A stretch of 64,000 nucleotides of DNA from Girardinichthys multiradiatus. Its lineage: Eukaryota; Chordata; Actinopteri; Cyprinodontiformes; Goodeidae. The stretch covers positions 25,381,663 to 25,445,662 of the forward strand of contig NC_061811.1 of the NCBI RefSeq assembly GCF_021462225.1, written 5' to 3'. Positions 34,701-46,115 of the stretch are shown here, one piece after another. The notes under the pieces are model-generated. The model was not told the origin of the DNA and did not search any database. It saw only the letters and a list, made by a program, of their open reading frames with translations. Every line of letters starts with the position of its first letter. Within the stretch, counting starts at the first letter, position 1. Position numbers and translations under genes: made by a program.

Positions 34701-34874
34701 CTTTCTAATTCAAAACAGTGAGATATCAATGTTGCACTACTATTAGCTGATAATGTTGCATTTCTTTAAATTTTTCAAAAACTGAAGAAATCTCTGTATT
34801 GAAAAAATGTTGTACAGAGCTTGTTGTTCATCTGGCAAAATGACAAAACTGTACAGTTAGGGATTAAAATAAAC

Positions 34875-35075
34875 AGTTTACAGGTGTGGTGCTGATGGTG
34901 TAGGGGTTAAGCATGCGATCATATACAGGGGCTACAGTCCTCGAAGCAGCTGTCCCATGTTCGAGTCCCAGACCCGGCGACATTTGCTGAATGTCTCCCC
35001 CTCTCTCTACCCCTCTTTCCTGTCTACCTACTGTCAAAAATAAAGGCCACAAGTGTTGAAAAAATATCAAAAAAT
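34875..35075 (+). mobile_element. Second type of tRNA-derived SINE
   Basis: The head has an A-box-like GGTGTAGGGGTTAAGCATGC and a B-box-like CATGTTCGAGTCCCAGACC. The body reads CGACATTTGCTGAATGTCTC and CTCTCTCTACCCCTCTTTCC, and it ends ACTGTCAAAAATAAAGGCCAC followed by an A-rich tail. It is unrelated to the SINE family at 6588, 32307 and 55523. It is a retroposon, not a tRNA gene. Confidence 0.8.
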
Positions 35076-35282
35076 AAATAGTTTACTCCTATGACTTTGA
35101 CAATGTTTCATAGAAGTGGCTCAGGAACCAACCCCAACTTGCAATGTTCAAATTCCGACTCTAGTGGCACAGATGTTTCTAACTTGGAACTTTTTACATT
35201 TCCTCTTCAGATTGTCTCTTTTAAATGTTGATCCTGATCCATATTGTTGTTGTCGCTAACTTAATCTTTTTTCTTTGTCTTG
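35076..35282. other. Unassigned spacer
   Basis: No recognisable feature. Confidence 0.35.
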
Positions 35283-35690
35283 CCAGGTACTCACTGCCAA
35301 CAGTACCAGTGTTTGTCTCTTTATCTGTCCTGTCCTCTCAACCCAAGCTGTCCAAGGCGGACAGTTGCCCGTGTTGAGCCTGGTTCTGCTGGAGGTTTTT
35401 CTTCCTGTTTAAAGGGAGTTGTTCCTCCGCATGGTCACCCTATTTCTTCTCAGGATTAAGGACTGGGATTTGGTGCAATTTACTGTTTTCCTCTGACAAT
35501 TTTTAACTGATTAGCCTGAATCAGATTTTTAAAATACAATCGCAATTTGATCAAACTAGTCTGTTGTTTTTCATATGACCATCATTGTGACTGAGATGAA
35601 TGCTTTTGTATATAAATTTGACTGGTTTGTTTTAATGTAAAGTTATTCTTGACAAAATGTGTTGTGACTGAATGAAATGGAATTTAATCA
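35283..35690 (+). mobile_element. 3' end of a LINE-type retroposon
   Basis: The phrase GAGCCTGGTTCTGCTGGAGG, followed by TTTCTTCCTGTTTAAAGGGA, is a familiar non-coding 3' region of dispersed fish retroposons. The segment ends with TGACTGAATGAAATGGAATT, which resembles a short A-rich repeated tail. No protein-coding portion is present. Confidence 0.55.
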
Positions 35691-35839
35691 TTTCAATTCA
35701 TAATATGAGAAATTAGGGGTTCATAATTTGGATTTGGGAATAAGTAGCCTACTTCAATTTTAATTGTACTAATAGTTCATTCTATCGGGACCGGTAAACT
35801 AATTGATCAAAAATGCAAGGCTCATTCTTTGCTCCAGAC

Positions 35840-36640
35840 TCAAAGTGGTAACACAGTAAGTCATATTCAATAAATTAGAATATGTGTTCCAATGAGGATT
35901 GTTGGTCAGATTAAGAATAGATTTTGAAAATAACAACCTTTAAGCAGGTATAAAATATACATTTCAAAAAGCCCACATTTCTAAATCAAAAAAGTTGTTT
36001 TTTATTGGTCTGATGTAATATTTTGAACTTAAATGTTGTGTTTTCATTAGCTGTAAGCAGAAAATCCTCATTAACAGAAATTAAGGCTTGAAAACTCCAG
36101 TTTGTGTGCAGTTAATCAATATAATGCATTTTATTTAGTGAGTTAAGTTACTGAAATAAATGAACTTTTCAACAATCTTGTAATATACTGAAAGGGTCTG
36201 TAGATTCAATACACACAGAGTGATATATGTCATACATTTAGTACTGTTACTTTACAGCCAATAAACCCCCCCAATTCAGTTTCTCAAACAATTTGAGAAA
36301 CTGAATGTACTGCACTGTATATGTGGTCAATATTTGGCCGGGGTTCCTTTTACATGAATTAAATGGAGGCAGTCATACTGTGGCACTGCTGAGGTGTTAA
36401 GACACCCAGGCTACACCTTTTTCTAAAATATTTCTTCCATCCACATGACTTTCCACAAATATACTTGGATACATCACTCTGCAAACAGCCAGCTTCTTTT
36501 TAGCAATGATATTTTTTGGTTTACTCTCCTTGTGAATGGTGTCATTGACCATCTGCTGGGCAACTATCAAGCAATCTTCCCATTAATTTTGTAGGCCATA
36601 ACATGGCCCTGAAATAACCTCCATGTTGCAAAAAACATCT
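35840..36640. mobile_element. Tc1 terminal repeat (copy B) joined to an antisense Tc1 relic
   Basis: 35850-36195 is collinear with copy A at 32215-32840, less the SINE: TCATATTCAATAAATTAGAA, TTTTCATTAGCTGTAAGCAG, then ACTGAAATAAATGAACTTTT. From 36205 (ATTCAATACACACAGAGTGA) to about 36640 the plus strand resembles the antisense of a Tc1 gene of the 30436 type, for example GGCACTGCTGAGGTGTTAAG near 36381. Coding is too decayed to translate usefully. Confidence 0.55.
36274..36306. repeat. Perfect hairpin, 15-bp arms, 3-base loop
   Basis: ATTCAGTTTCTCAAA at 36274-36288 is followed by CAA and its exact reverse complement at 36292-36306. It lies inside Tc1-derived sequence and may be a junction of two inverted terminal-repeat pieces. 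Confidence 0.95.
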
Positions 36641-39099
36641 AAGATTCAAATTTTCTGAGACATTGAATTCTGGGACCAACTTGCTATAAATTGAGATGTT
36701 CTTTCAGCCAGTTTCGACATGCCTCGGATTCTCCTCATATCAGCCACTTATATCCAGGTTCTCGTTCCTTTAGTCATGAAAGCCATGGTCTGAAAGCCAT
36801 GACATTCAGCATGTGCATGAGACTATAAACAGCTCCTCAATGTTTGAGACAATAGTTTTTAACCAGAGAAAGGTGAACTGCTGCCTCCAAATCGCTGGTG
36901 GATTTTATTTTGATGTCTTATTTACAAGTGATGGTAGGATGGAATAAAACATCTTGGCTTTATGCTTACTCTTACACTTCAAGCATTTTTGCCAGTGCAC
37001 TTAAACTAGAGTGAAGACCCATTGTATAAACCCTGTTAAATGTAAAAGCAACTAAAACCCAAAGTTGTGTGTTCTGTTCACAAAAGAAGGTAGATGATTG
37101 AAGAAGGTAAAAGAGAAACTACAAGAACGACCTCAGTGATTTTGGTGGAGCATCTAACTTTTTTTTGCGTACATTTGAAGGGTAACACTTCATTCCATAC
37201 TCTTCATAAACATGTGTCATACATTTGGTATGGATTTAGCTGTGTGCCAAGTTTCTTTTTTCTTTTACTTTTGTGTGAAGAATCCACTAGATGAAGGGCT
37301 CTCTCTCTTTTATTTACATTTGACCTGAAACTTTGCAACAGAAACATGTGTTGCCCTGGATGTCAAATTGGAACCAGATTGTATGTCCTCCCAAAAGTTG
37401 TTTGAACAGTTACAAGACCCCCTCTTTTTTTATCAGAGACACAAACTGTGTGTGTGGTGGTATAATTGGCTGCTCAGACAGTCTACAGATGTTATTTTCT
37501 TTAAACTAGCAGAGTAATTTCAGATGTTGTTTTCCTGTCACCTTCTAAGGTTGAGAATGCAAGTTTGGAGTCTAGATACATTTCAATTCACACACCTTTA
37601 ACAAGTTTTAATATTTTAACAGCTGCTACTGTAAAGTTTAGATAATTTTAAGCTGTTTTGAATAATTTATTTGTTGGCATATCTGCAGATTGTTTGTTCA
37701 CCTGTAAGAAAGCCATAAACTGCAAATCTCAGTTTCTGATTTTTCTTTGTCATGTCTTCACAGCTCATAATTAATTTCCCCTCCATTCTGTGACACTGTT
37801 AAGCTATTTTCTACTTTGTGAAGAAAACAACTCAGAGGTAAAAAACGGGTAAAGATTATTCTGGTGATGAGTGGGATAGTTATTTCAGTATCCTTTCTGC
37901 AATTAACAGCATTCAGAATAATTATAGTTCAGAAAATTAGCAAGAAGCTTTCATGGGAGGGTCAAGCCAACAGCTCGCATTGTCCTTAAATCTAAAGTAG
38001 TTAAATAAATGACTTCACAAGCATTTCCACTGAAAGCGACATGACGTAGTATTACAAAGTTCACCTATACGTGAGAAATTGTTGCTTCTTAATTTACTAA
38101 TATAAAAATTCAATGATTGTCCTAATAAGGTCTAATTGGCAGACCCAGAACTTGCTGACAGGACTACATACCTATTGTGGTCTGCAAACGCTTTAAGATC
38201 CCCCAGAAAGAACAAAAAAATATAATTGAGGATCGAGATGTCTGAATGTTTTCATCCTGGAACCCTCGGACCTGATATTAGATAAGGTGAAGGCAAATGC
38301 ATTTATACTGAAATTAAATGTAGGTGGACTCTGTTTACTGATTACTTGACCTCTATAACCAATTGGTTGCGTTGGCTTTTATTTAGAGTAAGGGGAGAAG
38401 AATAAAAAAAAAAAAAGCTGTCTTCTTATGCATATTTTCATTTGTAAAGAAGTCTGCTCTACTTTGTTTTGGCCTACCACATACAGTCACAATGACATAC
38501 ATAGAAGCCTCGCTGAGATGTGACAAAATGTTTAAAAAGGGGTTGCCAATGCTTGCAAGGCACTGTCTCTGATGCAAAGATGATGCTTTGTAAAGCTCCA
38601 TAAAACAGTATTACTTTAAAAAGTAAAACACTCCATCTTCAGTAGACTGGGAGTTCTGACCATGGCAGATATTGACCTCTCACAATGACTCAAGTCCAGA
38701 CTACACCTTTAATATTTTGAATTTGTCCTGTGTTTGTTTTAACAAAGTCAGAAAGAACAATAATACAAATTTGAACCACGCCAGGATGACAGGACAACTG
38801 CGAAGGCCTGCATGCCTTATGGTTGCCCTAAGCTTCATTACTGTACTTAGAAACAGTTTGCTGTTGGGTTTTATATTATACTTGCTTCACAATGTGTGCA
38901 GCCATCAGTAATCACAACAGCAGCACTATTTCTTTAGGTGAGCAACAGAGATTTCAGAGATTGTCTAAAAGGACCAAGGATGAGGCTCACTCCAACTGTC
39001 CTTGACAGAGAAGTTGTCTGAAGGTTTTAGATAAATGTGTTGTTGACTGTCTTGCCCCTCGGCCAAAACTAGAGGGCCTCCTGTCCACCCCTGTGCGGG
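36641..39099. other. Unassigned stretch
   Basis: No exon, RNA gene or recognisable transposon. A long A run lies at 38402-38415. Several 60-80 codon frames have no signature. Confidence 0.4.
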
Positions 39100-39480
<381 letters not shown>

Positions 39481-39793
39481 TCTGCCACACACACACTCAC
39501 ACAGAGAAACTGGTGCTTTACCTCCCCTAGGAGTTGTTCTTAACTCGCTGACTGAGGCACGCTCGGTGTGTATATTTGTGCGGGAATGTGTGTGTTTGCG
39601 TGTGTGCCTGCGTGCACATGCGTGTTAATGCAAAGCGTGCATGGTGGTGCTGGTAGTGTGGGGGGGCTTGGTTGGAGGGGTTGGGTTAGCATGTTTTTGT
39701 GTGTCTGTACTGCTGACTCCACACATGATCCCCATTAGAGGCTGGCTGGAGTAGACACAAACTCACACTGCACACGCACTTTTATCTTCACAT

Positions 39794-39823
39794 ACACACA
39801 CACACACACACACATTCCTGCTC

Positions 39824-39868
<45 letters not shown>
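39794..39868. repeat. Two neighbouring (CA)n blocks
   Basis: CA runs at about 39794-39824 and 39838-39868 are separated by TTCCTGCTCCCT. Confidence 0.95.
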
Positions 39869-39871
<3 letters not shown>

Positions 39872-40432
39872 AGACATTCTAGCACTGAGGGGGTCTATGA
39901 ACCTTGATTCCACTGCATTTCAGAGGATGTTTTACAGGCAAGGAATAGATTTTTGAAATTATATTGTTAAAACGTATATTCAATGTAAAAAAAGACAGAC
40001 ATTTATTTAAATTTGACATTGTTCTAGTTGCTTGGACTTGCTTTACTCGAGGTGTGGCAACACTTTGGATTTGGGAGGTAAGAAGCGCTGGGGTGACGTC
40101 ATCACCAAGTGAAATATCATTCCTAGGCAACCAAAAGTGTCCTAGGAAACCAGATGTATCGTGAGCATGAATGAGAGTTTTGGAGGCTTTGTTTGCCAAA
40201 TCTGATGGGATGAATACTAAAGCATCATTCATGAGGCAGCTAAAAAGGGCCAATGCATGAGTGGAAAATCACAGTCACTCAAAGTTTGCAAAGACGGGCC
40301 TAAAATACAATGTGGGTTAATGGAAGAATAATCCCATTTTCCCTATAGCATTGAAGATGTTTTGTATTGCATACAATTGCATCAACTGATTACGACAGAA
40401 ATAAATCTGTTCTCAGAGTAGATAATGTATGC
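39869..40432. other. Unassigned stretch
   Basis: No recognisable feature. A 124-codon minus frame (39879-40253) lacks any family signature. Confidence 0.4.
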
Positions 40433-40519
40433 AGTGCCTTGCAAAAGGCCTTTAATGTTCTCATTTATTCATGTTACATCTAATTGCGAAGTGGCAGGAA
40501 AAGGATACGTGGATTTCCA

Positions 40520-41569
40520 CATCCATCCATCCACGCATCCATCCACGCATCCATCCACGCATCCATCCACGCATCCATCCATGCATCCATCCATCCATCC
40601 ATCCATCCATCCACGCATCCATCCATCCATCCATCCACGCATCCATCCACGCATCCATCCACGCATCCATCCATGCATCCATCCATCCATCATCCATCCA
40701 TCCATCCATCCATCCATCCATCCACGCATCCATCCATCCATCCATCCATCCATCCATCCACGCATCCATCCACGCATCCATCCATCCATCATCCATCCAT
40801 CCATCCACGCATCCATCCACGCATCCATCCATCATCCATCCATCCATCCATCCATCCATCCATGCATCCATCCATCCATCCATCCATCCATCCATGCATC
40901 CTTCCATCCATCCATCCATCCATCCATCCATCCATCTATCCATCCATCCATCCATCCATCCATCCATCCACGCATCCATCCATCCATGCATCCATCCACA
41001 CATCCATCCATCCACGCATCCATCCATCCACGCATCCATCCATCCATCCACGCATCCATCCATCCACACATCCATCCATCCACACATCCATCCATCCACG
41101 CATCCACGCATCCATCCATCCATGCATCCATCCATCCACACATCCATCCATCCACGCATCCATCCATCCACGCATCCATCCATCCATCCACACATCCATC
41201 CATCCACGCATCCATCCATCCACGCATCCATCCATCCATCCATCCATCATCCATGCATCCACGCATCCATCCATCCATCCATCCATCATCCATCCATCCA
41301 TCCATCCATCCACGCATCCATCCATCCACGCATCCATCCATCCATCCATCCATCCACGCATCCATCCATCCATCCACGCATCCATCCATCCATCATCCAT
41401 CCATCCATCCATCCATCCACGCATCCATCCATCCATCCATCCATCATCCATCCATCCATCCATCCATCCACGCATCCATCCATCCACGCATCCATCCATC
41501 CATCCACGCATCCATCCACGCATCCATCCATCCATCCATCCATCCATCCATGCATCCTTCCATCCATCC
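40520..41569. repeat. About 1.05-kb (ATCC)n array with CpG-bearing variants
   Basis: Nearly uninterrupted ATCC units, in which ACGC, ATGC and ACAC variants recur at intervals of 12 or 16 bases, plus occasional ATC deletions. The regular spacing of the variants shows that blocks of units have been duplicated, not only single units. Since a 4-base unit has no stop codon in any frame, all six frames stay open, which creates a spurious 419-codon frame (HPSI repeats) and minus-strand MDGW repeats. No protein should be annotated. Confidence 0.98.
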
Positions 41570-41612
41570 TATCTCCAGCAGTCTACAGGCGAAAAGGCAG
41601 GGTACACATGGC
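41570..41612 (-). mobile_element. SINE remnant at the end of the ATCC array
   Basis: The reverse complement, GTGTACCCTGCCTTTTCGCC then TAGACTGCTGGAGATAG, matches the SINE region next to the tail in the copies at 32307 and 55523. It adjoins the array directly, so the array is in the position of the SINE's own (GGAT)n tail; the usual unique sequence between GATAG and the tail is missing. Confidence 0.85.
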
Positions 41613-42330
41613 TTTCAATATTTATTACAAAAAAATAAAAAAGAAACTTGTGATGGTTATTTAAATTCATCTCCTCCAAGTTAATGCTTTATAGAAACTG
41701 ATTTTCCCCCATTCTTCTTAGCAAAATAGCTCAAGCTAGTCAGTCTGGATGAACGGTGACCATGAACATAAATGTTCAGGTGTTGCCACAAATCTTCAGT
41801 TGGGTTGAGGTTTTGACTTTGACTGGGTCATTCTAACACAAAACTATGCTTTGATCTAATTCCCTTGTAACCCTGACTGCATGTTTGGAGTTTGTGTTCT
41901 TCTGAAGGATTAACCAACCCAGCCCAGAGTCTTCAGCTACCTCCAATAGGTTTGTCTTGCAGGATTGTCATACATGCATGCAGCTCTATATATTTTACCA
42001 CCAACTCTGACCAGCTTCCCTGTCCCTGCTGAAGAGAAGCATCCCTGCACCATTATGCTGCCACTACCATGTTTCACCATAGTGATGGTAAGATCAGGGC
42101 TTTTTGGCACACATAGCAGTTTGTATGTAGGCCAAATAGCTTAAATTTGGTCTGATCTGACCAGATCACCTTCTTTGATGTGTTTACTGAGTCTCCTGTT
42201 TGACTGTGGGCAAAGAGCAGTGAGGACTGCTTATGTCTTTCTAAGAATTTAACAATTTCATAACTCTTTTCTTGGCTGCTTCTCTGGGGTGTGGAATACA
42301 AATGCGTGCCAAAATAACGAAGTAAAAAAG

Positions 42331-43429
42331 AGAAAAGCCATGAATAATTTTCATTCCCCTTCACAGTTACGTATGAACCATCTTGGTATGTCAAACAAAA
42401 TGCTTAAAAGTACATTAAAGTTTGTGGCTTTAACAAGACAAACGTTCCAAGGGTGTGGCTACTTTTCCAAGTTACCGAAACATGGTAATAATAAAAATTT
42501 GTATTTGCATTTGTAATAATCAAACAACAGGTTGGATTTGGCTGCTCTAATATGCATGCATTACACACACAGCATATCTGAACAATTAGGTTTTGTGTTA
42601 ATTCAAGAGAAACATATTTGCCAGTTTCACCTAAAAGAACTGATGACAGGTCAAAGGTTAGCAGCCAAGTTAAACAGAGCTAGCTTTCCATCCAAAACTA
42701 AAGAAAATAAAAGTATAACTCATTCAATTGTCAACTTGTCAGATTTGTTACTGAAAGAGCAGTTGACCGGCTTCACGGTAGAGAAGTGGTGACTCCGCTT
42801 TAAGAAGGTCTTCGGGTCAAATCTCAGCTGTGAAACAATGCCACATCTGGAGGAAACTTCAAGCAATAATGTTTGTACTTGGCTTATTGCCATCTTGTAA
42901 TGTAAAAACATGCTGTTGTTATCTTGAATCTATGTGGCGAAATCCACCATGAAATGTAAAACGTCTGAAGCAACATATTCTAATTTGTGAGAGACAACTG
43001 CATGGTTAAAATAGAACGGATGCTGAGGAGTGTCTGCAAAGTTACTTCAGTTTGTTACTGGATGTGCAGCAAATCAAGTATTAACATGTTTGTTTCATTC
43101 CAGGAAAAGGGTGATAAAAGGCCACCCTGAGAAAGAGTAGTAACAAAGCCACTTTTGACCTAATCAGACATAAATCTCAACAGAATACATATGGCATGTT
43201 CTTAATCTGCTAATCTGTTGTTTTTTTCAGATTAGTTTAGTGCAGATTATTACCACACTATTTTTGTGATGTGCTGAAATTCAGTTTAACACCAAAAAGG
43301 TGTCATCAATACAATAAAATTGCCTGTTTGCCTGTTTAACTGCCAGCATTTAAAACCTTAAAACAGTGACCATAATTTATTAGTTCTAAACATTTTTCAC
43401 CTTTCCCCAAATAACCCAAAGGATTATTA
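42331..43429. other. Unassigned stretch
   Basis: No recognisable feature; chance frames only. Confidence 0.4.
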
Positions 43430-43618
43430 ATGTTATCTGTATCATTGTAATATTGACCAGAGATTTTTAGATTTCTCAGAAGGATTCATAGATTTTTAGA
43501 TTTCTTAGCATTTGATTTGTTTTTCTGTGTTCTTTGTGATTGTATTGTAATTGTATGTACAGCGCTTTGAGTGTCTCGTTACTGAAAAGCGCTATATAAA
43601 TAAACTTACCTTACCTTT
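43430..43618 (+). mobile_element. 3' end of an L2-like LINE or LINE-tailed SINE
   Basis: ACAGCGCTTTGAGTGTCTCG, then AAAGCGCTATATAAATAAAC and a TTACC-type tail, form a common fish LINE/SINE end. Two nearly identical AGATTTTTAGATTTCT segments lie upstream (about 43460 and 43490). Confidence 0.7.
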
Positions 43619-44143
43619 CTTATAGGATATTATATTGAACATGTCAACACTTATATAAATTTTGTGATATTTTGCCTCTCCACTGAGCAAGCTTCTCCAA
43701 ATCCATTCGACTGTGAGTACCTCTCTTGTCTACAACCTTCTTCAGGTAAATCCACAGATTATCTGTCAGACTTCATTCATTCAATCCAAAACTGCCCGAC
43801 AAAAACCATCTGCAGATACAGCCGCCATCTTGTTCATTTGAATTTGGGGGGGGGGAACTTATAACTTTCACTCCACTACATTCCAGAGTCAAATATTGTA
43901 CTTTCGACTCCACTACATTTCTAGGAAGCTAGTTGTTACTCGTTCCTTTTGGCTCATCTTAGATTTGTAATCCGCTGTTGCTGTTTTTCTAACTTGAAAT
44001 GCAATTGGCCACACTATGTTTCTCACAAAGGGAACCAATCACACTGGTAGCTCATAGCTTACGTCATACTACGTCGCTAACTGTCGCGACGTGAGCATGA
44101 GCGCCCATCTTCATTTCAAGTAGAACCAGATAGAAAAGAAGCA

Positions 44144-44329
44144 ATGGAAACCATTGAAGAAATGCAAGCAGAGAAACCAGTGCACCCATGGCCATATCTT
44201 AGCTCGATGTTTGAGATTTCAGGAGTCAAAAATAATTCCTATCTGTTTAAATGTATTCTCTGTTTGCCACGGATAAACTACATTTCTGCGTTTAAGAACT
44301 CACCATCCAACCTGAGAAAGCACATCGAG
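44144..44329 (+). pseudogene. First coding exon of a hAT transposase with BED zinc finger
   Basis: In an intact element this exon would supply the DNA-binding BED finger of the transposase. It reads METIEEMQAEKPVHPWPYLS at the start. The finger follows: CILCLP carries the Cys pair, then FKNSPSNLRKHIE with His. It ends at CACATCGAG followed by GTAAGT, a strong splice donor, so the gene was intron-containing. No matching downstream exon with the catalytic or dimerisation domain was found before the right end. The start is the first ATG, with context AGCAATGG. Confidence 0.75.
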
Positions 44330-44749
44330 GTAAGTCAGCAAACTTTTTTTTTCACTTTAGATGAAATTTACTTTGGGTAAAGTGGTTGCGGTTTAAAGTT
44401 ATGACCAGGCTGATATCCAAAGAAATGAACTACTTTCATTTTCTAAAAATTGAGTGGATGTTGTCTTAGTGAGAAATAAAATATTGTAGTCCTTTGATCT
44501 ATTGTTTTATTTTAAGTTTGTCTTTGGAAAAGTTGTTCATTCAGGTATTAAGCTAGATTCATCTGAGCAGAACATTCATTGTTTTGTAAGTTTCTATGTT
44601 AAGTTTGGCTGTACTTAGTTATCAGTGTTACTGTTTCTATTTGTGTTAAGTTATTTCTGTTAATAAATGCACTTTTACACACATACACAATACGCTGTAT
44701 GAATACTAAAGCTGAAGAAAGACTAAATGTACATCATCTTTTAGGACAG

Positions 44750-44960
44750 GGGTGTCAAAAGTTCATCCTTAAGAACAGGTATCCTGGATGTTTTTGTTAT
44801 CTCTCGTTTTCAACACACCTGGGTCAAATGGTAGCTCATTAGCAGGCATATGCAGAACTTTGACATGCTGAGGAGGTAGTAACTACCTCCAGGGAGAAGA
44901 ACTAAAACATGCAAGATACCAGCCTTTGAGGGCTGAATTTGGACCCCACTGTTTTAGAGA
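44750..44960. mobile_element. Small MITE with inverted arms
   Basis: The left arm AGGGGTGTCAAAAGTTCATC and the right arm GGGCTGAATTTGGACCCCAC are imperfect inverted partners, with CAACACACCTGGGTCAAATG inside. Copies of the same family lie at 54730-54900 and 62870-63095. There is no coding sequence. Confidence 0.6.
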
Positions 44961-45555
44961 TTTGCATGACATTCCACAAATGTGAAAAACTCAGGGCAGA
45001 TATTGTTTGTAGTTTACAAATTCTATTAAGGCATGAGTTGTTGCCATGGGGCCAAGTTGTTCAGTAGGATGAGTTCTCAAAAATCACAGTTGTAGTTTCT
45101 TTGTGGTAATAGATTCAACCTTAAACCTCTATTCCATAGTGAAAGTGTGAGGAGAATCAAGACTTTCATGTTTTATTTTTGGTGTTTTTTTAAATAAAAA
45201 TAATAATCAAAATAGCTGTCCTTATGTTTTTTGTGGCCTTTTTATGCTGAAGTTCTTTACAGGTGTTGTAGAAATTGTAGCAGAGAGGTTCAACGCATCA
45301 ATACATCAGGTGGTTTCTGAAAGTTACAAGGTTCTGTAAAATTACTCTGAAAATTATACAGCAATGTACTGATATTAGAAAATTGAATTTATACTTTTGA
45401 ATACTTAAGTACTTTCAAAAGTGAGTACTTCAGTACTTTAACTTGAGTAGATTTTTGACCAAGCAACTTTTACTTGAAGTTGAGTAAGATTTGACCATGA
45501 GTATCAATACTTTTACTCAAGTACTATAGTTGAGTACTTCGTCCACCACTGGTTT

Positions 45556-46115
45556 TAGGTCCAAACCAATTGGTGTATGGTGCTGAGACAAACAACGTCC
45601 AACCATGATGCTGCCACCACCCTTCTTTTATTGGTCTGTGTTGTGTTCTTCTGTCAGTGCCCAACATTGTTTTGGGCAGTTCCCTAAAAGTTCCAGCTTG
45701 GTTTAATCAGACCATAAAATATTCTCTGTTCATTGGAAGAGAACGTTGCTGCCTTCAACCTTTCTCCTGAGTAAACCTTTGTGCAAAGGGAGTCTTAAAT
45801 TGTTATCCTTTGTCTCCTCTTTGCAAAATATGCATTTACCTAAAAGATGAAAATGCTGAAATTTCAGTAAAATCCTTGGAAAGTTGAACTTTAATCCAGA
45901 ACAGTGAATGTTTTAATTGACCTAAAAGTTGTTTGACATAATTAACAAACTAGGTTATTGCCTCCTCAAATTTTGTATTGTATTTTTTATATTTTAGTTA
46001 ATTTGTAAAGGATCCAGTAAGAAAGAGTTTTCAAATGATTTATCTTGGTCTCATTTTATTATGTTACAAACACCTGCCATTTTAACAGGGGTGTGTACAC
46101 TTTTATATGTACTGC
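45556..46115 (-). mobile_element. Antisense Tc1-like relic
   Basis: AACCATGATGCTGCCACCAC at 45601 is the antisense of the conserved GGGSIM-type Tc1 segment. GTTTAATCAGACCATAAAAT follows, the antisense of the first-Asp region. The outer end is TTTTAACAGGGGTGTGTACA near 46080-46105. The gene is too decayed to translate. Confidence 0.65.

Larger units (their letters stand above)
40433..42330 (-). mobile_element. Antisense Tc1 relic split by a SINE and its ATCC expansion
   Basis: The outer end is at about 40433 (AGTGCCTTGCAAAAGGCCTT). Coding remnants resume after the array. Read on the minus strand, 42190-42100 gives [21 protein letters not shown], the first-Asp region, preceded by CHSQTGDSVN-like sequence; further on comes a decayed [14 protein letters not shown] stretch (42085-42050). 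The plus-strand phrase TGACTGGGTCATTCTAACAC near 41820 is shared with 58500 and 62690. It is strongly decayed. Confidence 0.7.
43865..45552 (+). mobile_element. hAT-like transposon remnant
   Basis: Repeated CTCCACTACATTTC-type phrases near 43875 and 43910, and a right end rich in GAGTACTT (45400-45552, finishing GTCCACCACTGG), are characteristic of a widespread fish hAT family. One coding exon survives (44144-44329). The left end appears truncated at a G run (43848-43857). The body between about 44330 and 45390 lacks the catalytic exons, and a MITE is inserted at about 44750. Confidence 0.75.

Noticed and set aside
34905..34975. A- and B-box-like sequences suggesting a tRNA gene
   Set aside because: No cloverleaf can be closed, and the sequence continues into a SINE body and A-rich tail.
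40425..41684. 419-codon plus-strand frame and minus-strand frames of HPSI/MDGW repeats
   Set aside because: Translation of a stop-free ATCC microsatellite; open in all frames and with no non-repeat domain.
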